A stretch of 64,000 bases of DNA. Origin: Lepidurus packardi (taxonomy: Eukaryota; Arthropoda; Branchiopoda; Notostraca; Triopsidae). The notes below the pieces were generated by a model. It was not told the DNA's origin, did not search any database, and was given only the letters and a program-made list of their open reading frames with translations. Positions 31,063 through 46,000 of this stretch are shown here, in pieces; the stretch's first letter is position 1, and every line of letters begins with the position of its first letter. Made by a program: the position numbers and the translations under genes. The stretch is from assembly GCA_023053545.1 (NCBI GenBank), contig JAKZAN010000005.1:8494001-8558000 (forward strand). The letters are read 5' to 3'.

Positions 31063-34000
31063 TCACCTCCTTGTTAGTGCACAAGCGAAAAGAAGACACA
31101 TCAACGTCGTCCACAGACTCCCGTTCCGCCAGGCATCCAACTGAGGGGCATTGTTGGTCGAAGATGTCCCTGCGCGTGAATCCAACACAGCAGCTTCCAC
31201 GCCAGTACATGGCCCTATAAAAAAGGAACAATACAATCTGAGATTAACCCGTCTTTTTGCACATAATCGATTTATCCTATTAATTTGCTTTCAATTCATT
31301 TTTAGGTTTATTTATTTTCCTCTTTTCCTTTTCTTTTGGTGTCGTTACCTGAATGAGTTACGTTGAAAACTGCTGTAGGGTGAGCGTAAGGAGTACCTCC
31401 TGCCCACGCCCAACTCTGTAGCACATGATTATGGGCGTTGTAATGAGGGAGATGATGCGTAGCCGGGGACGCATTCGGTCTCAGGCAGAATTCTGCTGAC
31501 GCCGTAAATTGCAGACTAAGTGGCGTGGCCGCGTGGGGGTAGGAATGGGTGGTGTGGTGTCGAAGTAAAGAAGGTGTAATCCCGGCTCCCGGATGGCTCG
31601 AGGCGCTGGACGCTAATTTGCGGATGGCGAAACACAGCCGGCGAGGGACGGGCGACCGGGAAGGACGGTTTAAAGGCGTGGCAATCAAGTATTGGGTCCC
31701 TTCATGTGTCTCGTCGGTCCAACTACTCCGGCACATGTATGCTGTTTAGAAAAAATAAAGTTTTAAAGTATTTTTCTCGCTTTTGCCCCTTTCTCTCTCT
31801 CTCTCTCTCTCTTCATTTCTTGTTTTCTGGGAGGGTTTTCAAGAAAGAGTTATGGGATTTGTACCAGTGGCTGGTTCGGAACGACTGCACTCGCTGTGCA
31901 GTTCCAAAGTATCTTGGGAGGTGCATCCGGCCGTAAGCGACACCAAGGAGCCTTGCCCCGCCCCTAGCACCAAACTAACGTCTGCCAAGTTGTCCACGCT
32001 GGGCTCACCGACTGCAGCCACTGACGCTGCATTGGGCCCACATGGCCGATTATCCCGGTAATAACCCAGCGGAAACCGAGCGCCTGGAACCACAAATTTG
32101 CCTTCCACTGGACAAGCCACAGATTGGTGCGAAGCGGCTGTTGAAAACGAAACAATAAAAAGAAAATGGGTTAAGTAAACTTTCCGGTCCAAGAGCAAAC
32201 TAATGCTAAGAGAACGTCACTCCCCTTAACGAAAATAGAGGGGAGAAAATCCTCCATTTTTTTAATTTTTTTTTGCAGGGGAAGAGATCGGTACCGGCAA
32301 TCGCTTCCAATTCAGGTGACAGGCGACAAGCCCAATTGACATGGTATACCTATTCCTCCTGGGACGGTCCAAGTCCATTTTCTAAATGAAACCAGCCTTT
32401 TTTCTCAGCCTCCTTCATCTGCTAAGGAGTGCGAATAGAGGAAACTGTCTTGCTACATTCAAAACTACGTCTTGTAAATTCGCTTCATTTTTGTTCGCTA
32501 ATTAATGTCGTACGACGAAGAATTGCGACAAGCGTCACGCAGTCATTATTACAAATAAAATGAAAATAAGATTAGTATAAAAAGTACTACACTCAGCAAG
32601 AGGAAAATAGTACAAGAAAGAAAAAATAGCTTCACGATGCCATAACTTTATTTTTTGGGTTGTGATATAAAAGTTTTGACCTCCTGTTCTTGGCACCAGA
32701 TCCCTAATTCAATTAGCTCGGGGAAGAATGACTGAACTCTCTCCAAAGAAGCATTTTTAACTCATTTTTCTGTGTTCGTTTCTTAAGCGAAAAAAGTTTT
32801 TCTTTTTAAATACTTACATATTAAAGTCGTGTAGTGGCCAGGCTGGGGATTGAAATAGAACGTACTACAGGCTTCTTCAGCTGCAGGTGACATCTCTCCT
32901 ATTATTTTATTCATTTTTTGGTGTCAAGAGGAAAAAGGAAAGAAAAAAAGAGCCAAATTACCATAACGAAATTCACTGTCGCATTCCTGCATGTGATTGA
33001 ATAAATGATGGCGGATGGCTTGTCTCGTTTCGTCTCTTCTCTCTTGCCCTTTAACTTAATGAGACTCACACATCTTTCACACCTTTCGCTTTACTCCCTT
33101 GCCTCCCTTGCCTTTTCTTATCTGTTTCTTGCTTGTCTTTTTCATTTCCTTTTCATACCCAACCTTTTCCTCATACAGGACGCTTGACTAAGGGACATTG
33201 CCGAGACGAGCCATCGTTAAAATACTAAATAAATCTTAAACTATCAAATCACGATATCAAATTACAAGATAAAATACAAAAGACTGTTTTTTACCCGACT
33301 GGAATTCCACCACATGACCATCTCGCAGGTAAAACACCATACACACGTAGCCGGTATGACTAGAAAAATAAATAAAATATATTAGGATTATTTTTTTTTT
33401 TAAATAAGAAAAGGAAAGCCAAACTGAGGGTATTAATTACACAAAAAGGGTATTCATTCTCTCCCCCAAGTTTCGTCAGAAACCTTTCAGCTGTCTTCCC
33501 TTTTCCTGATGACTCAACTTGAGACGAATCAAGTCGAGAGTCCAACCAATCCTCTTGTCTCAAAAAGTCCATTCATATTTGATCAGAAAAAGGTAGAACT
33601 TGCTGCAATTGCAGCTCCTGAGCTTGGGAAGAGAGACTCCAAACTCTGAAATCCCACAGTCCCATTTGTCGACTGCATCGCATTACCTTTTCAAGTAAAA
33701 CCACAAAAGCTCCTTTTCCAAGTAATTTTGCTTTGTATCTGACTCTCTAACTAGGTATCTCGATTTCTTTTCCGTCCGAAAAAACATGTATGGCTTAGCT
33801 TTTTACGAAAGACCCAAATTAAGCCCCAAACCATTCCAAACTAAACAAATCAAAACAACTTTGTCCTGACCGGAATCCTCTCAAAAAGGATCCTAAGAAA
33901 CCCATAAAAAAACCGCCCATTTCCTTGACATGCCTTATCCTATTGAATGAAGCCCTTCTTTAATTCCTTGTAACGAAATAGACGACAAGCAGATACTTAT

Positions 34001-37000
34001 CTACTGTTCCACTATGGCATATTCCATCTCCCCAGAAAAATCCCCAACTTGAAGCGCATTGAGTAAGAAGCGAGGCTAATTAAATCCTTTTCACTTGCTA
34101 AACACATTTAAACAAAAAGAATCCTAACAAGTTTCGGTGCTATCATGTCCCTCAAATCGTTAACACGGTGCATGGCGCCGCTCAACAATGAAAAAAAAGG
34201 GAATGAATCCAGTCTAAAACTTGTATAATTCATTGTTCTCCCTTTGCTAACCACGACCTTTAAAACTATGCAAAGAGGGAGCCAAAATAATGCTATGACC
34301 TCGACCTCCTTAAATGCAAAGGAATTGCCCTTTTCCAGGATGTATAAAAGCACTCATCAGACTCGCAAAAAACCTCCCGGGACTGCTGATCTGCATGTGC
34401 TGCTTCCAATATAGCCTGTGGAGCAATATCTTAAGGTCCCAATGACCGCGCAGACAGTAACACTCCACCCATTAATTTCCAACACGTTACTCGACTCTTG
34501 GCTGGTTAGTTAAAATTTGGCTTTGTTAGATCTGTTACCCGACCTCTTAAAGAAATGTGACGTCACAGTCCTTTCCATGCCGTAGGCAAACGCAGCCTCT
34601 TAAAGAGCGAGAAAACTCTCGTCTTTTAACATGATAGCCTGATGCTTCCGGTTATTGCTCGCCATTCCCCTTTTTTTCTTTTTCTTTTGGCGTGTCGCAT
34701 TTTCTGTCTGGTTACGAGCTCACTTTCTTCTTCCTTCCCTCTCAAAGACAAAAAAAGCTTCTCCTCAAAGACAGTGCAACGAAAGAAACATTTTTTCTTC
34801 TTTTCTTCGGAGTTTTGCTGCAAAAAAGTTAACTACAGCTAGAGACGGTCCCCGGGAGCCCAAGTGAGTGAGCCGTTCCAAAAGTAATGAAAATGGATTG
34901 CATATGTCCGAAAAGAAGAAAAAAAATTTTTTTCGGATGGAAGGGGGAAAGTTTGATGTTTTCTTCTTATCTGGGGTAACCTTTCAGTAACGAAGACGAG
35001 GTAAGATTCCTTTTTTTCACGTTCTACTACCTGGAAAGGATGTTGTCGTGACCGAAAAGGGTTAAAAAAGATCTCAAAAGAGTTTACGGGGGGGAAGTAC
35101 CACACAGAGCACAGAAGTCTATTCTATTCGGTTCCGCGTGATGATTTCTTCTTTCTTCTATTTTTTTGTGAGTGGGGTGTATGTGTAGGTCTTTATTTGC
35201 TTTTCTTACCATCCTTGAGCCATGTGAGCCACGACCCGAGCTGTCTTTTCACCCAGATCAATCACGGAATGACACGTGGCACGCTGTTCGCCAGGGATTC
35301 CGTGAGCAATGCCAGCAGACGACGACGAAGAGACGGACGGAGGACTGTTATGGTGGAGAACGCCCGGTATGGCCGAAGACGATGAACCCAGACTTGTCGC
35401 GTTGGAAATACGAAGAGTCGTATTTTTGTGCAAATTGTAAGACCAGCGGCCATCCAGCGTTTGCCAATGTGAGTGGGCTGCCAGCCAAGCCGGAAAACGG
35501 CAACGACGACTGTCCACTTCCACTAATGAGAACAACGATTTAGTACGACCAATACATTTCTTTTTCATAACTATATACCTACTATACACCTTCTTCAAGT
35601 ACACACTTTTAAATACCATTTAGCTCCCCTAAACCTTCTTATGTCCTTATTACTTAATTACACTAAAAATTATAAATTGTAATAACAAATAATTAATTAT
35701 AAATATATATTTTATTGTGCCATCTACTGTTTATACATTTCTGACGTTATTTTTCTTATTGTCTTATCGTTACTTTCGTATTTTTACGTTTCTGGTTATT
35801 TTTTTTTTATTTTGGAATAGACTTAATAAGTATCAGATTGAACTTTTTATACCTTTCTGGTCAGTCTTTTTTAAAATACATTTAATTAAAATTAGATTCA
35901 TCTTAAGATGTTTATACTTTTATAATAGATTTAGTCAGAAACAGATCAACTTTATATTCATGTCTAGTTATTTTTACTGTATAAACTTTCTCGTGATTAT
36001 TACAGTAGATATGAAAAAACCATATCAAATTTCTGTTCCGTTTCTGACATGTCTTGTTAGTATTAATGCAGGTAAAAGAAGGAACATGAATACTGCAAGT
36101 CTTATCAATTTCCGTTTTGGGTGTTTATGAAACGTCAACTCGTCAACATGAGACTATTTCCCTTCGTTTTCGGTTCTCTTCGCCTTTCACGTGTATATAG
36201 GCTTAGGAATTAATGAAGATGGCAGACGTTGTGAAGCAGAATCATACAGCAGCAAAAACAGGAAGAAATACCTTCTTATTTCACCCAAAGGTTTTTTCCT
36301 GTTCCTTCTAAGGCTTAAGAAACAACTAGACGTTTTTTCGTTTCCTCATTTTTTTCGCTAACGTTATGTCGCACAGCGGCCATATTTTGGGGAAGCTTTT
36401 ATATAAAAAGGATCAAAACCGCGTTAAAAAAAGAGGGGAAAGTAAGACAGGCAAAAAGAATAATTTTGTCAGAAATCAGGAAGTTTTGTCCTATTCTATG
36501 CGCTCGGATAAAATCTTTTCCCTGACTTTTGTGAAGGATGAACGCAGCCAGTGCTATTTGAGGGTGGGGCTTCCCAATGGGAAGGGTGAAAAAAAATGAG
36601 GAATCGTCGTCTTTCTCAGCAGTAGTCATAGACAACACACAAAAAAAAGAAAGACAGAACAATGAAAGCAAGACATCTTTAGATACAGCTCCCAGTCCGA
36701 TTCCAACCCCCCTGAAAAAGAAGGTAGTACTGGCAGAGCCATACATCATCGCTTTTAGCCTCACTTGTCTGTTTATATCTCTCATTTAGCGCCGTATCAC
36801 TCAGAGCAGAAAGCCAAGATTGGCCTGGCGTCTGCACATAAATCGCCTGGGCTATTTTCCATAAATTTCCACTAACAAGTGTAAGGAATTGCACTTAATT
36901 TGGAGCGCATCCAATTCCAAGTGTAGCCTACTCAGATTTCAGCCACGCCCCCTTCTCTTTCATTTCTTGCAAAACTTAACTTCTAGTTACTATTTCTGTC

Positions 37001-40000
37001 ATTTAATACCCAATTTCCTTCCTAATCAGAAAGCTCCCGAGAATACAGTTGGGCAACGTGAAGTTCGTTTTCCCACAAATTTTCTATTGACTAAAATCAA
37101 ATCAAATAAAAAAAATAATTTACATTTTCTATTAAGGCCACGGTGTGGTGCAAGTAGTTGATATTTTTTGTCACAAGATGGCACTGATGTCACACCATTT
37201 CTCATTGCAATTTCGTAACTTTAAACAAGCATTAAAAGAAACAAAGTGATCATGGAAATATTATTTTTTTAAAAGTATTTTAACAACAAAATCTACTTTA
37301 CCTCCTGTTTAAGATTTTGATAAATGATTTATTTAAACTTTTCCTAACTTGAACACCATGGAAAAGATTAGTGAAACCGATCTTAAAAATGGAAATCCGC
37401 AGGTAAAGAAATTGTGAGTACTTTCGATCAAAACTTGTCATGCTGTAGCGCCATAAGGGGTTCCCAGTACACCGTGGCCTTAAATCCCACTCAATTTCTT
37501 ACAAACTTCTGACCAGCTCCAGTTATCAAGCACTTTACCTTACCGCCACTTCTATAAGTGAAGACGTATAAAAGTGCAATCAAATGGACATGGATAGTAC
37601 TTTACCATGTACCGGTCGCTTGGAACTTATCCTTCGACTAAGCTTTATTGCTCGATGTTTTCACGATTTTTTTTGCAAGTCCTTCATAAGGAATCCTTGA
37701 TTGACTCTTCTCTGAAACTTGAAAAGCTCTACTTGAAAGGCCCAATTCTTGTGAATTTCCCCCTCCCCAACCTCCCGTTCAACCGCAGAAGTACTAGTTT
37801 TTAAAGAACTGGAAGCTTGGTCGTTAGAAATTTAGAAAAGCAACCTGGAAACCCCCTTCCTAAATTAGCTTCTCGTGCTCTCTTGCTTCAACTAGTGAAT
37901 GTAAACGACGTAAAAAGTACGGGCAAGTAGCAAGTTTGCCCCCCTCTCCCTCCCTATAGCTCGTTATTCTCCTTTGGCTCCCCCCTTGCCCCGTGCCTGA
38001 AGCTCTTACTCATTCTCTCTCTCTCGAGCGGTATTTTCCACGCGCTTTGCGTATCTACACGCTATTGTAGCTAAATTAAACTTTGCCTTGCTTCCAATTG
38101 GTTCTGCTTGTTAGCATTTTACAAGGGACAGGAATAACTTGTCTTCATATTGCCCCCGAGATGGGACAAGCATCCTTATTAAACTAATCACGTCGTGTGT
38201 GTCAGTCTCCAATAACAATGGCAACTTTGAAGTTGAAACCGATGCCCGTATTTCTTGCTCTATGATAAACAATAATAACAATAAAAAAAAGAGCGAGACA
38301 AAGGAAGAACACAGCTGAAAGCCAATTGGTGGGGGAAAGAAGAACTTGTTCATTAAAACACAATCCACCCAACGATGTTGACTTGATTCTTGCTTGCTTT
38401 TGCTCCCAGCCAAACTGCAACATTACATATGCTGTAAGCACCAGAAGTAGAACCCCCAAAGCTGCTTTAGTCGTGTTCTCTTGCTGCCCATGCCCCAATA
38501 TTGGATTTCCAAATGGGAAATTTCATTAACTCGCCCTCGCCCTTTCCACCTTCTCTTCTAGTCTCTCTCTCCCTCCCGCTCTGTCTCACTTTCTTACGTA
38601 GTACGCTCTTGACCCACCAGGGCATAGGTAAAAATTTTATGCTTAATGTTACCGTCAAAAATATAAACAAACTAAACAAAAGTCAGAATTATTTGCATTC
38701 CTCTGCCGGGAAAACTATACAAATATTGTCTAAAAAGGTACTTTTTTTTTATCAGAAAGAGCCATTTAAGAATAGTCAAGAAATTCACCTTTGGTTAGGC
38801 GCAAGGTCCGCGACCCTTCGTTGGCCGCTACTAGGCCGGTACAGGTGGCATCCCCGCTTTGCGCCAACAATACGGTCGGTCTTTGCTGCTGGGCTGCTGC
38901 TTCGACGGTCCTGCTGCCGCCCGTTCGCTCATACACGAAGCATCGATATCGATCTTCGTCGCTTGTTGCTCCTTGGTGTTCCAATCGACCCACCATGTAC
39001 CGCGTGGATCCTTCTTTCCAGGTCGCCAGGCATTCCAATTGCTCCTCTGTAATCCACAAAGATTTCCATGTCAAAAACCCTCCAATTTAATTCAAGTCAT
39101 TTGTCTCTCAACCACCTTGAACCACCCCAGCCTCAACCGCCCTTCAAATTATCCCCACAAAATTCTGGAAAAAGTCTCCGACTGAAAACTCGAGCAATTA
39201 TCAAACTTTCGACGTATAGGCACAAAAATAGGAAAGAAACACAAAGATAGAAAGTTTGTTTCAAACATATATATCCCCCCGAAACTTTCTCCTGGTTCAT
39301 AATTACTTTCAGGACTAGGACAAAGAACTGGAAAGAAGATAGAAAAATATATATATCTAAAAATACAAAAAAGAACAGCGGAACCCCAAACTTTCCCAAT
39401 TAATTTTTGTTCTTTTTTGGGGCTTTTAACATTCATCCTCTCTTTAACAATGACCAAAACTTAACTGCTCGTTCATAAAACAATTATCTGGCACATTGCG
39501 TTTATCAGAATGTTCCCATCCTCCATCAGCTTATCGGCTTGTTATGATAGTCTGATCCTATTACTGCCAGTAAGACAATATCTGGATCAAGATCCTGTGT
39601 CGTTGCTCTGCCAGTCACGCAGAGCACGAATCCAATAGAAAATTGCTTAACGTTAAAGTGTTTCTCGCTCGGTACCGAGACTCTTTCTCGTCGCCGTTTT
39701 TCTGTTTGTTTCGTTTTTGTTTTTGTTCTTTCCTTTTTTCGACTATGTTTGATTCCGACTATGCTTCCCATTTCAAAACTAGTACACTGGGAACACAGGC
39801 TCATCCGAGATACAACAGAATAAGGGAGAATGTAAGCTTTGCCAACTCATCGCTTATGCAGTACCTGAGCTTTCCGTTCCCTGCACATCAGGACAGGCTT
39901 GATAGCGAAACAATAATCTTGAGGATTCCGTACACGAATCTAATCGGGACACAGGCGCGCGGCATTCACCATGACCTCGGCTATACGTGAAGGTAAAAGC

Positions 40001-43000
40001 GCCTCGCAAGGGACATTCCACTGCCGACGCTTCTCTCCGGAACATGGTATATTGCTGCGAGTCCACTGGAATGAGCTGGCACAAATTCTCCAAAGTATCC
40101 CACCTCTCGCAGTAGCCTTTTTTAAGGGGGAAGAGAAACAAGACGAAAATGTTAAATAACATGTTTTCGGATCACACAATAGATTAGAAATTATTTGCAC
40201 ATTATTTCTAAATTCCAAAAGAAACGAATTTAGTTTAGCAATGTTAGCACTAGATTAGTTTCCAAAGGCCGACAACAAACATATACATGCAAATTATTCA
40301 AATACATTTTAAAACTCTTGAATTCAACTAATTTATATCTCAATTTAGTCAACTTAGTGCCAAGGTATTTCAAGCTTTAGTCGGTCGCATGCTTCAGGTT
40401 TCAGTCTTTAAATTACTTCGCTATTGTTTCGCTGTAATATTTTTTATTTTTAGTTACTTGTTTTTCTGGTAAGGGGAGAACTGAATCAGAGAACTTCAAT
40501 TCTTGGCTTAAGGAATTATTACAAAGCTTGGACGTCATCCGAGAAACCACCCCAGACAACAAACAAGAAATAAACTAGTTTCGGCAGTAAATACGTAAGA
40601 CAGAGCCAAGAAAATGGGATTTTTGCACGAGGTTTCACGTGTTCTACCCACACGTCATGCACACCCTTAGAAAATCCGCAAGCTAAAGGAGCACCATGGA
40701 CATACATGTATATTACGAACTTGAAAAAAAAACGACTTGTTTGCTGACATGCAAATCTCCACTTGGGCCCAGCAAGTCAATAGAATTTCTACCCAACAAA
40801 CTCTCCCCTTTTTTTCTTCTTCTCGTTACTGTTTGCCTTCTCCCAAGAAAATCCGCCAATTAGTTGCCTGGGTGCAAGGACAAGTTCATGCCAAACATAC
40901 ATTCAGGACTACGGGGAGACTTTTTCCCGAGTGAAAAACCTTCCAAGTTTTGCTCATCACATGTTATTAGACGTGCTTTTGTTGAAAAAGCTTTCCCTCC
41001 GAAGACAAAAGCTGCAAAGTCTTTGCCATTCCCCTTACTCCAACTCAAGGAAAAAGAAAAAAGGGGAAAAAGTGGAACAAAACGAAGTAAAAGAAACGAA
41101 AAAAAAAATTCCACAAATGCGAAACAATACGGGCAATGTGTTATTCAGCAGGGTAAAAAGTGTCATTTAGGACTCCAAGCTTGACATTCGAAGCCGTCAA
41201 GGAATTTGACACTGGCAAAAAGCGACAGTTGCTATGTTTGACCCCCATGTAAACCCCCTTAACTCCCCTCCCTCAACTCCCGCCGAAAACTTTGGACTAT
41301 AGAGCCCCGTGCGTTCGTCGGAGGAAGCTTGATTTCCTGCCAAAGCACGGAATAAGCACAAACTTGGCATGCCAAGCATAAGGAAACAGGACCCAGGGAA
41401 TTGTCGTTACGGGCTCTGGCTCAAAAGTCCCTCGCCTTCCTCCCCCCCACAATCCCCTCATATCTCTACACACGTATATATATATATAGCAACAACACAC
41501 GCAACCCGAAACTTGATAAATGCAAAATTTGTTGGAAATCCGAAACTCACTTTCTTTGTACTGCAGCACATTATGATGGCGTTGCACAATAAACAGGCAG
41601 CGGAAACAATTCTCGTCCCTGTCAAAGAAAATACAAAGCAGCGAATAAAATTACCATTTGAAACGTCACCATAAATTAACCAAACGAAAAATCACATAAA
41701 TTCAATACACTCCAGTTCTACTGCTCCTCATTATAACAACTGTCATAATAATAGCCCTTATTATTGCGAAAACCTCCACTTAAAATTTGGTATACCTTTA
41801 TTTTCCTGAAAAATGCTATAAATTCCAAATAAATCCTTCTACAACGATTCAAAGAAAGTTTCTAGTTCCCCTCCAAAAAAACAACAAACAATAACAACAA
41901 CCCTATTATTACCAGTAGTAATAGCAACGATTATACTATTCATAAGTAACTACACGAAAATGGTACATTAAATTAGGAACAATAAAACGATTTCCCTAGT
42001 CGTAAAAGACATCCCCCTTCACAAAGAATAATAACAATAGTAAGAATCGTAAGAATCATAATGCAGTAGATGCCGCTTTTTGTGATCATTGGTTCTTAGA
42101 ATCAGCCGCTTTGTGGAATCAAATTTTTAAGGACCGAATCAGAAGGATAAAATGCATAGCACTTTACTCGGTTACTAGAATAGCATTTTCGGATATTAGA
42201 ATCAATTTGAAAAGAATCTTCACATGTACAGTAACGAAACTGCAGTAGTGATTGCTACATTGACTTGGCATATTAACCAATTACCATCCTGTCCCTTCCA
42301 GTCTACTACTGCGGTTAGGGCGAAATCCTTTCTAAACTCCCCAGTTAATTAAATGAGCAGGTGATTCAACTGAATGACCAGTTCCTTTAGTTGACCGAGA
42401 AAATCCGAAGGAACATTGTGTGAAAACCCTAACTCAGCGTAGGAGAAGGATTCAAAGGCGCAGCGGTAGCTGTGTTTTAGACGTGTGGTTATATAAAAAT
42501 GGCGAGGAACAAGAAAAGAGTTGATTTAAATGTCGGCTCAGTGAAACTTATGACAAGTTAACTTTAAAAGATTTGCCACAAAAGGAAGCGGCCGTTAAGT
42601 TAGGAATTCTTCAATCTTCTCTTTCAAATTGCTGAAAAATCGTTACGAAATAAACAGTAGTACGTGTAGTGAATCTAGAAAAAGGAAACATATGAGAAAG
42701 TGTCACAAAGTAGACGATGCTTTGCTTCTTTGGTTTAAACAAGCCAGTTCGATTCACGCGCCGATTAATCGTAGCATTCTATTGCATATTTCCGATTTTC
42801 GGTTGGTATAATCTTCGCTTAATAGAATCAATATTCACTTGACAAACGTGACCACAATAACCGGCATCTACTGTAAATAAATACAAAAGAATGGAAATTG
42901 AGAAAATCGTCCCTAAACATTAAAAGCGGCACGACTTTGCTCATTTAAGGGAATTAGCCGGGTGATTATCACCGCTATTTTGATCCCTGACTTAATTCTC

Positions 43001-46000
43001 GCCACCAAAAACATGTGCTTCCCTTGTGTACAGCTAAATGACGCATAATGCCATGTCGCAAAGCCACTTCCAGTGCAACTTGACGACATATTTCCATGTC
43101 CCGCGTCTCTCAGAGCCCAAATTGATGGATCTGGGCAGCGTAGCCACCCCCAAACTCTGGCAACATGTCACACAGCTGTCTTTAAAAATATTACCAAGTT
43201 CCTTCTACCACACAGAAGGGCGATATTAGCATATCGTTTACCCTAAACAAAATTGCAGCTGAAAACCCCAACGAAAAATCTTAAAAAAATAAGCTTATTT
43301 TTAAAAAGTGCTTAATTTCTTTTTAAGACCCTTCTTTCTATTAATGGCGTGAAATAAAAAAAATCATAAAAACCAAACTCACCACCCAAGGCCATGCCAA
43401 ATTTGACACCCGTCAACTCACTAAGAATTATTACTGCTCACACCTGTGGGAAAATGTATCCGCCTGGTGAAGGAAAGCTGCAAAACAGCTTCAAAGAGTT
43501 CTTTACAAGCGCACAAAAAAGGGAGGTAATCCTAAACGCTTGAAAAAAAAAACACTGCTAAATGAACCGATGATGGCTGATGGGGTCTCCGGAAAAGGCT
43601 TTTCAACTTCCACGGCAGTAGCCATATATAACATAATCTTCATTAAGCTAATGACTCTTGACGAACCTTTTTCCACCCCCTGCCGCTTCCCTCCCCCACA
43701 CACACGCGTCCGTCGCTTTTCAAAATCAAGTAAAATACTTTTACTAATCAGTTCTCAGGTGTTTCACCGAAATACACCCCCCAAATACGCCTACTTTTCG
43801 ATGATATTACTGACAGCCCATAAATAACCATTTTTTTCCACGTCGCTTCGGTGAAACCTCTTCTTCAGTTCTTCTACCTCCCGAATTCAGCAGAAGTTTT
43901 GGCTCCATGGTGATAAAACTTCTTAAGCACAAAGCTCCAGGACTATCCAACGACACACACGCGCGAGCTTATGAAAATAACCTACAAGATTTATATATCC
44001 ATTAACGAAATTACACAACTTAAACCCCTCTGCGAAGCCAAGACATACCAAAACAGGCTTTCAATATTTTGTTCTTCGTTCGGCTTTATAGAACCTAACG
44101 TAGAGTAAAGCTCAACAGAATATGCAAAAGAGGCTTAAAATCCGTTTCCTTTTTTCCCTTCCTTTCCTTAAAAAACACTGACGTCGAGCTCTTGGACGAG
44201 TTTGGTTCGGGAATACCGAAGTAAGGCGTCGAAATGGCTTTAATTTTCCAGTAAGGAACAACGCTTAACACATAGCCCTCATTAAAATGATCTAAAAAAA
44301 GACCCCCAAAAGTGGCATGAAAACGTGATTAAGACCCACTGACAAGCTTAACTACTACTTTGGCACATTTCTTGTGCAATTTTGCCCTTCACGAATATTA
44401 AAGTTAATATTCTTTGGGGTTTTTTCCCACAAATACGCTGGGAAAACTCCAGTGAATTAATGAGAGAATGAACTGTAACGGCAGAGTTTTAACTGAGCTA
44501 CTCATTATGCGACGAAACGGAATTATTCCGAAACACGTAAAAAATGGGCCAAAAAATGAACTAAATTTCTTAGCCAACGCAGCCAAGAAGAACTTCGGTG
44601 AGGTAATTGCCACACAAGCTATGGGCCAACAAGTCCTAGCTTTGTTCCTGTTTTCATTCTTTCCCTTTTTTAGAATAAAAACACAAAAATAAGAAAAGCT
44701 GACGTGACGCAATAGTAACTTTCCTTAGCGCGCTCTCTCTCTCTCGCCTACTTTGATATGCATGAACACAATCACATTTAGCGGGCGCCTTATGCTATGC
44801 TGCACAACAACACCACAACAAAGATAACATACTTTTATACTTTTCTTCGGGCTAAAAAGAGAAAGAAGAAACAAGTCCCAGCGTCGCGTCACCAAAATCC
44901 TTTCCACCTTCGCCCCACCCCCTTGCCACACAAAAATAAGGAGCGAAATACTTTTTTTTTTATTTTTTACTTCCAAGTTATTGATATTCACGCATGTCAA
45001 CTCCAATATCGGCGGGTGGAAAGGCATTTCGGGGGAGTTATAAGCCAGCATGAAAGAAAGGAACAAAAAGAAAAACAACTCTGAATGGAAGAAAACTCCA
45101 GCATATGCAAAAGCAAAAGAACCTAGGGCGATATTAAAAAATCTATAAAACCGTTCCTAATTACGAGGTTTCTCCTCCCCCACCCCCCGATACATCTGCC
45201 GCGTCTCTGTAATACTTGGGAGAACCGAAATAACCCCCGCAACCATTTTCCATTGCAATAGAAACACTAATTCTTCCCCTCTTTTGCATCATCATCCCCC
45301 CCCCCCCTCCCTTTCCCTCGCTTTTTGCGTTCCAAATCAATATCTCACCGGAAACCGTTCGCATATCTTCCTGCCACTTTTGGGAGGAAAACAGCAATAG
45401 AATTTTAAAAATCAGCATTGTGTATCCTTTTTTGTTTTTAAGCAGGAAAAAGCTCTTGTCTCAGCAACTGAGACCAATTTCTTCCCCATAACGTTACTTT
45501 GCACTTAGCATAAACTTACTGACCTCCCCTTCCCCAAACACACCCAAAAATACTGAAAAAAAAGAAGAAAAAAATTCCTTTTTTCCTATGGTTCAAAGTC
45601 TTTGTCGTCGTCATGTGGACGTCGTTAAGCTGACCGAAGGAGCTTTTCTCAAAGCTTGATACTCCCCCTCAACAAAAAGGCCAAATCTCTTTGGAGCTTT
45701 TTTTCTTTGCAGGAATATATTTTCTCTCCATATCTACAAAAAAAATGACCAAAAAATTCCCAAAGCTGTATATCCCACAGCACATGTGTGTTTATGCGAG
45801 CTTAACGCCACACGACTGCCCCTTCTCACCTATAAAGCTGACCAGGAGTTACTCAACGGAACAACTCGATAAAAAAAAATATACTGAGCTCTCATGACCT
45901 ATAACCTTCTTTACTTCTTAAAAGATTCAAAAGACAAAAACGAAAAAAAAACTCGAAAAGACTCAAAAATGTTACAATCCCTCTAATTTAATTTTTCAAC

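Noticed and set aside
31043-31231. Alternative frame for the last exon of the cysteine-rich gene (CCVGFTRRDIFDQQ frame)
   Set aside because: Needs a phase-2 join, but the preceding exon ends in phase 1 at its best donor; the chosen frame also gives a hydrophobic tail.
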